A stretch of DNA of 64,000 bases from Abelmoschus esculentus. Taxonomy: Eukaryota; Streptophyta; Magnoliopsida; Malvales; Malvaceae. The notes under the pieces are model-generated. The model did not search any database. It worked only from the letters and a program-made list of their open reading frames with translations, and had not been told where the DNA came from. The DNA lies in the NCBI GenBank assembly GCA_035048815.1, contig JAUCBN010000043.1, forward strand, positions 7,629,001 through 7,693,000, given 5' to 3'. The position numbers and the translations under genes are program-made. Shown one piece after another: positions 46,728 through 58,730 of this stretch (position 1 is its first letter; each line of letters opens with the position of its first letter).

Positions 46728-48041
46728 TATAAGTTCTTAAAATAGTTAATATTTTGTGCTTAATTACTCCTTGGTTTGATGAATATGTTATTGATCTTGT
46801 TGTTTTTTGTGTCGTGTCTTTTTGTGTAGGACTTTGAATCTAGAAAATGCACTTACATGGCTGATTTCTGAAGTTTTTTTTTTTATTTTCTGAATCAAGT
46901 CTAGATTGGTGGGAACGAATTTGGGCATGAAATCTGACGTAAGCATTTGGTCAGCAACTTCTAGAACATAACGTTAGCAAGCGCATGATAGCTTATCTGC
47001 GTTCTAGATAGCTTATCAGTCGCATTTTGAATTTCAAATTAGGATTAATCTTTTGAAATTTGAATTTAAATATTTTTAGAATTATCTAGGATTTATCTCT
47101 TTATTTTAGGGTTTGTAAAAGGCTATAAATAACTATCTTGGGTAATCTTAGAACTCATTCCTCTTTTAATTCGAAAATCCTTGGGTTTCTTTCATCTCTT
47201 GTTTTAAGTTTTCTTTATTTATTTTTCTTGTTTTTATTTTTACTTTATTTTATTTTATTTTATTTCGAGCATAATTTCTTTCATAATTATGCTCGGCTAA
47301 GTTTTTTTAGCCAAGGGCTTAAGCAATGACTCGATCCAAATGTGAGGATTGAAAAGCGCATTATTAACTTCGATTTTTATTTCTTTAGTTTTCTTTTGAA
47401 CTTATTTTTAAAATTAAATTGATTTCAAAACTAAAGATTGACTTTAGTCAAGACTTTGATTTAATTACTTGTGTGGGAGGAAAGATCGACTATTGAAGCA
47501 ATCCGACTTCTTGGGAACACACTTAGCAAATTAATTACTAAGAAGAAAACTAAGATTGGATCAGTTATTATTGAAATAACATAATACAAGTCGGTTTAAA
47601 TGATTTTATCTACGAACATTGAGTTGGTGGATTAATCCATGAAACCAATATCAAAGATAGACTTGGGTATTCGATTTAGAAGTTTTGCTTCAAGGATAGA
47701 ACCTTGAAAGCTAATTACCGACGTAAAATCCCGAAGTGAAAATCTTTTTCCAATGATCTACTTAAATCGAGTCAAAGCGAAATCCTAAGGCTAATTTTTA
47801 TTATAATTAAATCAATTTCTTTATTTTATTTTCTCCAATCATTTAGTTTCATTATATTCAACAACACCCCCTTTTTACTTAAAACATCATTCAATATTCT
47901 TGGATCACCAATCAAACAAGCGTAATCAAGAAGTTTCTAGTCCCTGTGGGATCGAACCTTATTTCTCCTCTACTATATTTAATTTCCTATTATTTATTTG
48001 AGAATAAGGAATTTATTTTTGACACTACACGACGCGTGTCA
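46728..48041 (+). mobile_element. Solo LTR, Athila-like, distinct family
   Basis: 1314 bp with a perfect duplication ATAAT (46723-46727 and 48042-48046). It starts TATAAGTTCTT (first dinucleotide TA, probably from TG) and ends GACGCGTGTCA. Near its end TCCCTGTGGGATCGAACC resembles the TCCCTGTGGAGACGATA block of the B/C LTR, which supports kinship. A TATA-like CTATAAATAA lies near 47133. No internal region remains. Confidence 0.85.
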
Positions 48042-48046
48042 ATAAT

Positions 48047-49184
48047 GGACAACTCAAAACTAACCACAACTCAAGGTATTCCCCTCGTGTTCAACCATCC
48101 ACAACTCCAAGCCCAACTAACCAATCCTTATCCATGATTACTCCCTAACCAAAAGGGTAATTCACCCACAATATAGCAACATCAAGACCAACAAAGAAGC
48201 TCTTTCAACATTTTTTTTAACTCTAGTCCTTCACCCAAAAAGAACTAAGTGCACACAAATTTCATCCTCAAGGGAAATACTCGCAAGTGTGAACAAATGT
48301 ATGCATGGTTTCCTTTATGCCCTCCTAAATACCTATGCAAGTGCATGTAAAAGTAATTTCTAATGTCATACTCGAGAATGCATGCATGTCCTATAATATT
48401 TATAGATTTATACATATATGTGCTCTTATACTATGCATGATTATTGTTCACACCCACAAATAACATCCTCGACTCCAAAAATTTCAACTATCAACTTGCA
48501 AACCTCTCCTACATCTCAACATACAAAAAACAACGAAGCTTGATACTCAGAGGATACACAACTCTGCCACATCCAAAACGTTTCCTGAATGTTCGAATCA
48601 TCTTGCACATAAACACTCTGGAACTTTCTAAGGTACTCCTAGAGATGTAGTCATCCTCTACTCACAAAAACAATAGGTTTCCAGAACCATCTGATTCAAA
48701 AACCACTTCACACTTAGATACGTATGAGGACCTAGTCGATTCAAGATCTGTCACCTTAACACCACATTGTAAAACTCAACACAACTCCTCTATTAACAAA
48801 TCTCAACTCTCTTATCAGTCCCATATCAGAAAACAACATCATAATTTTGTAAAAAATAACAACATTTTTACAAAATTGTAAGGCCAACGCTAAGCAAGTT
48901 CCAAGTAGCTCAAGTATAATATAAAACAATTTCCTTGTAGTAGTTAGAGTAATGAGTATCCCGAAATAAACCCCCAACAATACAAGTTCAACTATTACAT
49001 GATACAACCACTGTATACCATGATATTAACACCATTTCAGCAAAAGCATAAAACAATCACCATGCTTATCAATATAATAGCCATACAGTACTCAATCCAC
49101 TCTTTTTATCAATGAAAGATCATGATTACATCCATTTATAATCCAATGGCATAATAATGCAACATGATTAGATCATGATTACAG
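48047..49184. other. Unassigned non-coding sequence
   Basis: A/C-rich like 31137-31980. I found no ORF or element edge. It ends where the RT fragment starts. Confidence 0.4.
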
Positions 49185-49740
49185 GGGTCAAGAAATTCGC
49201 GATGAAGAGAATGAAAGGGAGTTGGAAAATATTTTCTTTGTCAATTCTAATTTATCTCTAGATCCTTCTAAATCTAAAATTTTACCTTCGATTTTGCAGG
49301 CACCCGAAGTTGAACTTAAGGAATTACCGGATTACATAAAATATGCGTTTTTAGGAAAAGATAATTCTTTACCGGTAATTATCTCAAGTAAACTTTCAAA
49401 AGAGGAGGAAAATAGTTTGGTAAGTGTTTTACGCGAAAACAACCAAGTTATTGGATGGACCATCGCAAATATCAAAGGACTTAGTCCTTCGACTTGTTTG
49501 CATAAGATAAAAATCGAGGAAGGAGTGAAACCATATCGGGAAGGACATTGTTTAAACCCACCAATGATGGAAGTTGCGAAAAAGTAGATACAAAAGCTTC
49601 TTGATGTCGATATCATCTATTCGATATCAGACAGTAATTGGGTAAGTCCGGTCCATGTGGTTCCAAAGAAAACCGGAGTAACAATAATTAAGATTTCGGA
49701 AGGTGAGTTAGTCCCGACACGTTTACAAAATGGATGGCGC
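49185..49740 (+). pseudogene. Fragment of another Athila-like reverse transcriptase
   Basis: Encodes the linker and N-terminal RT: PDYIKYAFLGKDNSLPVIIS, QVIGWTIANIKGLSPSTCLH, then after a stop at 49585-49587 LDVDIIYSISDSNWVSPVHV and GELVPTRLQNGWR. It stops exactly at 49740, where the 5' LTR of element E begins, so E was inserted into this older element. It differs clearly from A, B and E and is a separate subfamily. The left part is lost. Confidence 0.85.
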
Positions 49741-50989
49741 TGTTAGGTGTTATAATGTACTATTTTATTCCCCTATTTACTCTTGTTTATTGCTATACTT
49801 AAGAATTTAATTAGTAGTATTTTAATATTTTCATGCATTATCATTAGTTGTCACCTATTATCTTTACTTGATTATTTTTGGTTAATTTTCGGTGGAAAAA
49901 GATGCTGTTGTGGTTTGTTTCCTTTGTTTTGCAGATTTTAATCCTTGATGAAAGAGCTATCTATGGAAAGGAATCATGATAGAAAGTCAAGATGAGAGAT
50001 ATGGAAAGATTGAAGGATTAAAGCAAAGAAGGAAACACATGATGAGAATAAAATTAGAAATGGATATATTCTATCATGATTATTTCCATCTCTAAATTAT
50101 TCCATCATCCATGTTGACCAAATCTACTCCATATAAGGAGCTTGTCGTCCACATCTAGAGAGGCTGGATCGAGAGACTTTGAGAGTGAAGCAAGTGACAA
50201 TTGTTTTTCATTTTTTTCTCTTTTATTATTTTAAGTGATGAGAGGAATGATTTTTAAAAACTTTTGCGCAGCCATGAACTAATTTTAAGTTGGCTTGGGT
50301 TATTCTATTGTTATGGATGATTTAGATTGATTTTTATTTAATTTTGTGATGTGTTCTTAATTGGGGTTTACCTATTCTCGGCATTTAATTTGTTTGCGAG
50401 AGAATCGGGAGAGGACCTCGATAAATGATTCATTTATCCAGATTCAGAAGGATTGGATTCACGAAACGAATAGGTATGGTTCAATCGAAGTGCGAAAGAA
50501 CTAATCTGGCTTAGGGATAAGTGCAGGATTTCAACGGCTAACAGAAGCAACGTTTGCCGAAGCAATGCTTTGCCGAACCTCAAGGATAGTCGCCCAAATT
50601 TCCCGAGCAATTCCCTCATCACAATTGCCCAACCAATCTACGAACTGACAACTCGGAGAAATATCATAAGCAATCGATTGAGTCCAATTGCCGAAGCAAG
50701 TTGAGTGGTGCGAGAACTCACTTACGAAGAAGAAATCATTCGACAGTCATTCCATAACTTGGAATAACCCGGCCTAGTTTCTCTTATCGATTATCTCAAT
50801 TATTTTACTTGCTCATTTATTATTTAATTTTATTTCAAATCAATCATCTAAACAATTTGTGTTTTTCATTTCAGTGCAAGAGATTAGATTCTTAAAGGCG
50901 CACCAATCCCTTTGGATACGATACTTTTTATACTATAACTTGAACGTGTAAACTTGCACACAATTGCAACATTCTATTTACACGCAACA
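49741..50989 (+). repeat. 5' LTR of element E
   Basis: 1249 bp, TGTTAGGTGT...ACACGCAACA. The end matches the B/C LTR but the start differs. CCATATAAGG at 50129-50138 serves as the TATA box and is also a perfect CArg-type CC(A/T)6GG word. TTTCAACGGCTAACAGAAG near 50530 parallels the B/C LTR. Confidence 0.9.
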
Positions 50990-50995
50990 AGTTTT

Positions 50996-51016
50996 TGGCG
51001 CCGTTGTCGGGGATCG
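50996..51016 (+). promoter_or_regulatory. Primer binding site of element E (tRNA-Asp)
   Basis: TGGCGCCGTTGTCGGGGATC, one base different from the element A site, six bases after the LTR. Confidence 0.9.
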
Positions 51017-51117
51017 ACAATAACGACTTTGCTTTTAGTTTCTTGCATTTTATTTTATTTCTTTTAAGTTTTAATTCGGATTCAAAGAATTTACCAAATT
51101 TGGTTTTGTTGTTGTGT

Positions 51118-52700
51118 ATGACCAGGACAAGACCACCATCAGAAGAACATTCATTTGAACCCGAAATCGAACAAGTTTTTCGTAGAAGAAGACGTGAACA
51201 GCGAACAGCTATGGCAGATCCTTTTCCTCGTATCGGCAATCAAAATACCGTGGCAATAGGAGATGACATAGATGACCAACCATCGATTCAAGTTAGACGC
51301 AGAACTATTAGAGATTACTTGGAGAAAGATCTCAATGGATTAAATCCAGGAGTTGTTGCACCAGAAATCGAAGCAGCTCATTTTGAATTAAAGCCAGTAA
51401 TGTTCAATATGATCAACATGATTGGTCAATTTGGTGGATCGACAACCGAAGATGCGAGGCAACATCTCATGTCATTCTTGGAGATTTGTAACTTATTTAA
51501 AATTCAGGGAGTTCATGAGGATGTCCTTAGACTCAAATTATTCCCTTATTCATTACGAGATAGATCTAAAACGTGATTCAATAGTATTCCATCCGAATCT
51601 ATAGGATCTTAGGCGGAATTATGTCGTGATTTTATTGTTCGATTTAGTTCTACCAATTTGACTGATAGATTACGTAATGAAATTACTTCTTTTCGGCAGG
51701 CTGATGACGAAGCAATGTATGAAGCTTGGGAGCGATATCGAGAACTTCTAAACAAATGCCCTATGCATGGATTCTCATTATGGACACAAGTGACGATGTT
51801 CTACAATGCTGTGAACATGCCAACTAGGATGATGCTAGATGCCTCGGCAAATGGCATACTCCTAGATAAGCCCGCGAAAGAAGCTATGGAAATTTTAAAC
51901 CGCTTGACAAAGAACGATTACCAATTCCCAAATAGAGGAGGAGTTAGGCGTAACACCAATGAAAATGATGCATCGGACTCAATTGCTTCACAATTGGCTA
52001 CCTTAACCAACTTGGTTATGAATATGCAACGTCGGAGTAACAAAAAGGAAATCAAGGTATTGAATTCTTTTTGTGAAATATGTAATGGTGACCATAATTC
52101 TTTTGAGTGTTTGCAGAATCCAGAGTCGAGTTTTTACGTGGGAAATTATAGTCGGAACAATGCAATGTCAAACACTTACAATCCGGCTTGGAAAAAGCAT
52201 CCCAATTTCTCTTGGAGCAATCCGAATAATGCTCTCAATCAGGGAAGTTCGAGCACACAAGTATCAAGATTCCAACAGAATATGCCTCGGCAACAGATGC
52301 CGCAGCAAACGAACAGTCTGGTTCTTTGGAAGACACTTTAAAAACTTTTATTGCAAGAACTGAATCTATGTTTGCTAGTAATGATAAAATAACTAATGCT
52401 TTCATTGAAAAAACTGATGCTTTCATGAACATGAATGAAGCTTTTAAGAATAGGACTGAGATGCGGTTGCAAAATCAAAAGGCAACACTCAAAACGCTGG
52501 AAACACAATTTGGTCAATTTGCACAAAATGTGAATACAAGATCACAAGGCGGTTTACCTAGCAACATTGAGATAACCAAAGGAATTAGCCATGAACGATA
52601 TAAGGTAATTACTACTCGAAGTGGATTAAGGATTAACGATGAATTTGTGCAGGAAAAAGAACATCCAGTGAAGCCAACACCGAGACAAAAAGATGATGAA
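51118..52700 (+). pseudogene. Element E gag (two Trp-to-stop changes, one frameshift)
   Basis: The ATG at 51118 starts MTRTRPPSEEHSFEPEIEQ, parallel to the gags of B and C. Gag domain: EKDLNGLNPGVVAPEIEA, FELKPVMFNMINMIGQFGG, LFPYSLRDRSKT. The stops TGA 51574-51576 and TAG 51610-51612 stand at conserved Trp codons. The frame continues with MYEAWERYRELLNKC, MMLDASANGILLDKP and the knuckle CEICNGDHNSFEC. A frameshift at about 52326-52341 then leads to the coiled coil with TEMRLQNQKATLKTLETQ. The upstream open frame from 50995 is primer-site and leader sequence. Confidence 0.87.
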
Positions 52701-53574
52701 AAGAAGGAGGAATCGAAGAATGTCGAGGCAAGTCCTGATGCCTTGACATTACCCTCACTCAAATTCCAAACGAATGAGAAGATTGAGGACATACGATTAC
52801 CATCACCCTTTCCACCGAGGCTTCGACGACAAAAGCAAGAGTATCAATTCAAGAAATTCTTGGATATTTTGAAGCAAGTTCATATTAACTTGCCGTTGGT
52901 TGAGGTAATAGAGCAAATGTCGAATTACGCTAAGTTTCTCAAGGACATTGTTTCTAAGAGAACTAGGTTAGGTGAGTTCGAGACTATTGCCATGACGGAA
53001 GGATGTATGGCCATGTTGCACAACAAGATGCCTCCAAAGTTAAAAAATCCAGGAAGTTTTACAATTCCATGTTCAATTGGAAATCACTATGCAGGGAAGG
53101 AACTAGGTGATCTTGGAGCAAGCATAAATCTTATGCCAAAATCGGTTTTCCAACGATTGGGAATCGAAAAAGCTAGACCCACCACAGTGATGTTGCAGCT
53201 TGCCGATAGATCTTATGTGCATCCAGAGGGGAAAATATGATAAATTTATTTTTCCCGCTAATTTTATTGTTTTGGATTGTGAAGCAAAATAATTTGCACC
53301 CATCATTCTTGGGAGGCCATTTTTAGCAACGGGAAGGATGTTAATTAATGTCGAAAAGGGAGAACTTACGATGCGAGTCAATGATCAGCAAGTCCAGCTC
53401 AATGTTTTTCACACTCTCAAGCATGTTGATGATCTAGAGGAATGCAAGATCATCCAAGCAACTAACGAATTCAATTTTGGAGTTGAAGATGATATCCTTA
53501 AAAATTGCCTCGGTAATTCATTTGTCGAATCTGAAGAACATGAGGAACTAGGTGAACCAAAAGACAAAGATTGA
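52701..53574 (+). pseudogene. Element E protease region
   Basis: Lead-in QVHINLPLVEVIEQMSNYAK, then IPCSIGNHYAGKELGDLGAS with the DLGAS core at about 53109-53123. At 53235-53245 roughly 20 bases present in C are missing, which shifts the frame. A further stop lies near 53290, after which GRPFLATGRMLINVEKGEL continues. The linker contains NCLGNSFVE, where a one-off form of the GC palindrome occurs. Confidence 0.83.
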
Positions 53575-53915
53575 CCTAAAGCAAATTGGATATTGAGTCA
53601 TCCATGTAAGTTCTTCGAACCAGTTGATTATTCAGGTAAGGGAGGTAAGATTTCAAAACCATCTATTGAGCAATCTCCAATTCTTGAATTGAAACCATTG
53701 CCAGGTCAATTGAAATATGAATATTTGGGAGATAATGATTCATTGCCTGTTATAATTTCTTCTAAGTTGCAGCCAAAGCAGGAAGTGCAATTGATTGACA
53801 TGTTGAAAAGGCATAAGAGAGCCTTAGGATGGACGATTACTAACTTAAAAGGAATTAGTCCGGCAGTGTGCATGCACAAAATCCTTTTAGAGGACGATCA
53901 TAAGCCGTCAATTGA
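53575..53915 (+). pseudogene. Element E RT N-terminal region before copia insertion
   Basis: CKFFEPVDYSGKGGK, PGQLKYEYLGDNDSLPVIIS, ALGWTITNLKGISPAVCMHK, up to DDHKPSID. Element K is inserted here; the frame resumes at 58731. Confidence 0.85.
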
Positions 53916-54061
53916 TGTAAAAAGAGATAATTGTTGTATTCATTCAATCACATTCTCATCTTTACAATATGATCACATGGTCTTATTTATAGGTGTACAA
54001 GCCTTTATTAACAAACGGATTCTTTAACTCCTGCTAACTAACTTCCTAACCATCTTTAACA
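53916..54061 (-). repeat. 3' LTR of K, with adjacent polypurine tract
   Basis: 146 bp; the minus strand runs TGTTAAAGATGG...CTCTTTTTACA. Next to it (54062-54075) the minus strand has ACTTGAGGGGTAG, the polypurine tract. By eye it differs from the 5' LTR at five positions. Confidence 0.93.
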
Positions 54062-55660
54062 CTACCCCTCAAGTTGGGCTTTCTTGAAAAAAACATTTTT
54101 CATTCCCAACTTGGAAGAAAGGTAGTGATGCTTCTGACTTCCCAAGGCTTTTGTCATTATATCTGCTAGCTGCTCATGTGTTGAAATGTGAAACGTTTGA
54201 ATTAGTCCCTGCTGCAGCTTTTCTCTTATGAAGTGGCAGTCAATTTCTATGTGTTTCGTTCTTTCATGGAACACTGGATTAGCTGCGATTTGAATTGCAG
54301 CTTTTTTATCACAGTGTAGTTCTGCTGGTTTGAAATTGACTAGACTAAGCTCTTCGAGTAATCCTTGCAACCAAATTATCTATGATGTTGCCATTGCCAT
54401 TGCCCTATACTCTGCTTCTGCTGAAGACCTGGCCACTACATTCTGTTTCTTTGACTTCCATGAGACCAAAGAGTCTATCTTTACACAATAACCGGTGACT
54501 GATTTTCTAGTTGAAGGACATGAAGCCCAATTTAAGTCACAATAAGCTGTGATCCTGCAATTAGTAGTTGATTTTAACAAAATCCCAAGTCCAGGTTCTT
54601 TCTTTACATACCTCAAAATTCTCATGGCAGCTTCCATGTGAGATTTCTTGGATTGATGCATGAATTGACTCAAGGAATTGACAGCATATGTGATATCTGG
54701 TCTGGTATATGTCAAATATATCAATCTCCCTATTAATCTTTGAAACAAAGTTTTGTCCTCTATTGTTTCATCTTCAAGAGCAGATGGCAACCCTTTGTCA
54801 TACTCTGCAGAAGTTAATTTCAAATTCTACTCCAAAGGAGTGATTGTTGTTTTTGCTTTTTCCAGACCTGTATCTTTGATTAATTCAAGGGCATACTTCC
54901 TCTGATTCAACAATATACCTTCCTTTGACCTTAAAACTTCAATTCCCAAGAAATACTTAAGATGTCCCAGATCCTTCATCTTGAAATGAGTGTTCAGAAT
55001 CTGTTTCAAATCATCAATCAAAACTTCATCATTCCCGGTTATCAACAAGTCATCAACATAGACTAAAAGAAGCACTATCTTGTTTTGTTGTCTCTTGATG
55101 AACAAAGAATAGTCTTGTCTACATTGTACATAATCAACAGCAATTAAAGCTTCAGTGAGCTTCAAATTCCACTGTCTCGAGGCTTGTTTTAGTCCATATA
55201 CAGATTTCCGCATCCGACAAACCATATTCTCCCCCTGGCTGCGAAAACCTTCTGGCAAAAACATGTAAACTTCTTCAAAAAGATTGCCTTGGAGAAAAGC
55301 ATTAAAGACATCCATTTGATACAAGGGCCAGTGAAAATTGGAGGCAAGAGATAAGACTGTTCTGATGGTGACCAACTTCACCACAGGGGAAAAAATGTCA
55401 AGAAAATCCACACCTTCCTTTTGATTATACCCCTTAGCAACGAGGCGAGCCTTATATCGATCAACCTCACCCGTCGCTTTGTACTTAATCTTATATACCC
55501 ATTTACACCCAATGGCCACTTTTCCTGGGGGAAGTGGAACAATAGACCATGTATTATTAGACTCTAATGCTTTAATTTCCTCATTCATAGCTTGGACCCA
55601 TAAAGGATTTTTTTGAGCTTCGAAAAAAGAGGTGGGTTCAAATTGAGTAGATACATATGC
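54062..55660 (-). pseudogene. Element K reverse transcriptase-RNase H
   Basis: Copia-type RT: QAMNEEIKALESNNTWSIV, ARLVAKGYNQKEGVDF, MDVFNAFLQGNLFEEVYM, VYGLKQASRQWN and the active site LLLVYVDDLLITGND at about 55040-55080 (YVDD intact). RNase H: LTYTRPDITYAVNSLSQFMH, YCDLNWASCPSTRKSVTGY, ARSSAEAEYRAMA and the end motif KHIEIDCHFIREKL. In-frame stops at 54824-54826 and 54377-54379. It is close to the usual length and not much eroded. Confidence 0.92.
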
Positions 55661-56000
55661 AAGAAAATGTTGAGATTGAAGGGGCAAATGATTATAAGAG
55701 AGAGAAGAAAAAACCTGAGAAGAGGATGAAGAAGATTGGCAAGTATTGGTGAAATGCTCCAACCAAGAAGGTGGTTTAGACACCCGGGAAGACCTTCTAG
55801 GAACAACAGCAGGTGTACTCACTGAAGCAGAATCCATAGGATTTGGAAGTGGTTCTGAAACTGGTTCTGGAATTGGTTCTGAAACAGATTCTGATAGTGG
55901 GACTGAAATGGGGTCTGAACCAGGTGCTGGAACAGATTCTGATGGAGCAGATTCTGTAACAGGAGCTGAGGTTGGCTCAAAATCAAAAAATGGTTCTGTA
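55661..56000 (-). repeat. Pro/Ser/Glu repeat between K integrase and RT
   Basis: The coding strand has a degenerate short repeat (GAACCAGTTTC, GAACCAATTCC and similar) giving alternating Ser-Glu-Pro units such as SESVSEPIPEPVSEPLPNP. Copia elements usually have a low-complexity spacer here. The opposite strand gives a Gly-rich open frame that is not a gene. Confidence 0.7.
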
Positions 56001-57470
56001 GGATGTGTTGGAGATGATTCTGAAGTAGGTGGAGTTGGAAGAACTAAAAAATCAGAATCTGGGATAAAAGAAGATGAAGGAAACATGGAAGAAATAGTAG
56101 GAAAAAAAGGAGATGCAGAATGAAAAGGAAATTGTGATTCAAAAAACTTAACATCCCTACTAACTAGGACACACTTAGTTTGAAGATTCAACATAATAAA
56201 ACCTTTTTGAGTAGGGGCATATCCTAAAAAATCACAAGGAGAAGCTCTAGAAGCAAACTTATCAGTTGAACCAATGTTAGATGCAAAACAAAGACATCCA
56301 AAAACTTTGAAATGATCATAAGAAACAGGCTTATTATAGAATACCTCATAAGGAGTTTTCCAAGACAAAACTGATGAAGGTAGTCTATTGATAATATAAG
56401 TTGCAGTTAAGACACACTCACCCCAAAATTTTAAAGGCACTTGAGACTGAAAACGAAGGGCTCTAGCAACTTGAAGGAGATGCCTATGTTTTCGCTCAGC
56501 TATACCATTTTGCTGTGGAGTACGCACGTAGGAACTTTGATGAATAATCCCTAAGGATGTAAAAAAAGTACTACAGGCAGAATTAAAAAACTCAGAACCA
56601 TTATCACTCCTAAAGATTTTTATGGTTGTAGAAAATTGGGTTTGAACCATTTTTATAAAGGCTTTTAAATGAATGATAACATCACTTTTTTGCTTTAGTA
56701 AGTACACCCATGTCATCCTAGAATAATCATCAACTATGGTCAAGAAAAACCTATGACCAGCATGAGTAGAAATTCTATAAGAACCCATACATCTAAATGG
56801 ATTAAGGAAAAAGGATGAGTAGTTGAAGTACTATGGGTAGGAAAAGGTTGTCTGGATTGTCGAGACAAAGGACAAATAGTACAAGGTTGTAAATTTCTAG
56901 TACTAATGTCAGATAAGTTAGGTAATCGAGATAATTGTGGATAAGGAGCATGTCCCAAACGAGCATGCCAAAGACAAATTTTATTAGATTCAATAGAATT
57001 ACATTGAGTTGTATTTGGAACAGACTTACAAGAAATTGAAGAAAGAAAATTGGAAACTTGAAGAACATAAAGACCTTGAAATCTTTTACCAATCCCTTTC
57101 ATCATGCCATTGGAGAGATCCTGTAAAACATAAAACTCAGGATAAAAAATGACAGAGCACTTTAAATCCTTTGTGAGCTGAGAAATAGAAATTAAGTTGT
57201 GTGTGAAATTTGAAACATAAAGGACATTGGATAAAGAAATGTTATTTGGGAGACTAACAGAACCTATGTGAGTAACCGGAGAAGATTTACCATTTGGAAG
57301 CTGAACAAATTTAGACGTAACTTCAGAGGGATTAACTAAGCATGTAAAGTCTAATAATATGTGGTCAGTTGCTCCAGTATCCAGAATCCAAGGCAGAGAT
57401 GAGTTAGTAAATGAGCAAAAAGAAATCGTACCTGCCAAATTCATAGAGGAATTTTCCATTGAATTCTGAC
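56001..57470 (-). pseudogene. Element K protease and integrase
   Basis: The protease core WILDTGATDH lies at about 57360-57390. The GAG-pre-integrase zinc region follows (LWHARLGHAPYPQLSRLP, then CTICPLSRQSRQPF), then integrase with TIVDDYSRMTW (Asp), FRSDNGSEF (Asp) and PQQNGIAERKHRHLL (Glu). One base is missing near 56785, within the words IHLDVW and SYRISTHAGH, causing the frameshift. The later part, KTPYEVFYNKP and FGCLCFASN, is regular. Confidence 0.92.
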
Positions 57471-58503
57471 TCAGGAGAGCCAAAAGGTGAGAATGTTGTT
57501 CTGGTGCAAAGCCAATAGAACCAGAAGATCTGTGTGTCGGTTCTGCAACAATATGAGAAGAGCTGGAAACTCCCGAAGATGCATCAGAAAGAACCATAGC
57601 TGCCTGAGACCCTTTCTTCTTAGTGAACTTGAAATTTGGTGGAAAGCCAATAAGCCGATAGCAAGAATCTTTCTTATGACCTCGCATATTACAATGGTCA
57701 CAAGTACCGGAAAATTTCTTGCGAACATTAGAGTAAAAAACCGAAGATTCTAAGATCGGAACAGCACCAGAGGCATTCAGGCGATGAGACTCTTCTTGAA
57801 CGATCATTGAATATGCATTGTTGACAGTCGACAAAGGTTGCATCAATAAAATCTGACTACGAACAGCAGCGAATGTTTCGTTAAGACCCATGAGAAACTG
57901 AAACAAACGTTGCTGAGACATATGCTTGGCATTCTGTTGAGACGAATCACAGGTACAAGTGGAAAGAGGGACCAAGGTAGAATACTCATCCCACAACAAT
58001 CTGAGTTTAGTAAAATAAACAGAGACAGAGAGATCACCTTGCGATAATGTCGCAATTTCACGATGAAGAAAGTAGATTCGGGAGCCATCCACTTTATCGA
58101 ACCTTTCCTTGAGATCAGCCCAGACCAAAGCAGCACTGGAAGCAAAGACGATGCCAGCAGATAGATCTTTGCTGACAGAATTGATGAGCCAAGAAAGGAC
58201 AATAGCATTGCACCTGTCCTATTGTGCTTGAAGAGAATACGGAACAAAGAAATCACGGCAACAGGTTCCATCGATGAAACCTAATTTGTTCTTCGCAAGA
58301 AGGGCAATACGCAAAGATCGACTCCAGATCGTGTAATTCTCTATACCAGTGAGTTGGTGAGAGACAAGAACAGTACCCGGAGTATCAGATGGATGAAGGA
58401 ATAATGGGTGGTTGAAATCAATGGTGGTGGAATCGGGAGCTGATGAGGAAGACGGTGGAACCAATGGTGTTAAGGGCGGAAACGACGATGTTTGAGAAGG
58501 CAT
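57471..58503 (-). pseudogene. Element K gag
   Basis: Starts at 58503 (MPSQTSSFPPLTPLVP). Copia gag: LFLHPSDTPGTVLVSHQLTG, YTIWSRSLRIALLAKNKLGF, LRLLWDEYSTL, QFLMGLNETFAAVRSQILLM and the zinc knuckle CDHCNMRGHKKDSC (CX2CX4HX4C) near 57660-57700. In-frame stop TAG at 58219-58221. The start lies about 65 bp after the primer site. Confidence 0.9.
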
Positions 58504-58567
58504 TAGGGATTAGAGACTTTGGGAAATTTTGACCCAAAAAAAATGTGATTGAATTAGGAAACCCGAC

Positions 58568-58725
58568 TAACTGATACCATGTAAAAAGAGATAATTGTTG
58601 TATTCATTCAATCACATTTTCATGTTTACAATATGATCACATGGTCTTATTTATAGGTGTACAAGCCTTTATTAACAAACAGATTCTTTAACTCCTGCTA
58701 ATTAACTTCCTAACCATCTTTAATA
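58568..58725 (-). repeat. 5' LTR and primer site of K
   Basis: LTR 58580-58725; its first bases on the minus strand are TATTAAAG (TG changed to TA). Directly after it, TGGTATCAGTTAG (58568-58579) is the primer site for initiator tRNA-Met, with a TGGTATCAG core. Confidence 0.92.
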
Positions 58726-58730
58726 ATTGA

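Larger units (their letters stand above)
53916..58725 (-). mobile_element. Element K: Ty1/copia retrotransposon with very short LTRs
   Basis: 4810 bp, flanked by a perfect duplication ATTGA (53911-53915 and 58726-58730). The LTRs are 146 bp. Domain order from the right on the minus strand is gag, protease, integrase, RT, RNase H: integrase before RT defines Ty1/copia. Three in-frame stops and one frameshift break an otherwise single frame. It lies in element E RT and is therefore younger than E. Confidence 0.95.

Noticed and set aside
55746..56123. Gly/Ser-rich ORF on the plus strand
   Set aside because: Antisense of the Pro/Ser/Glu repeat in the copia element; no independent support.
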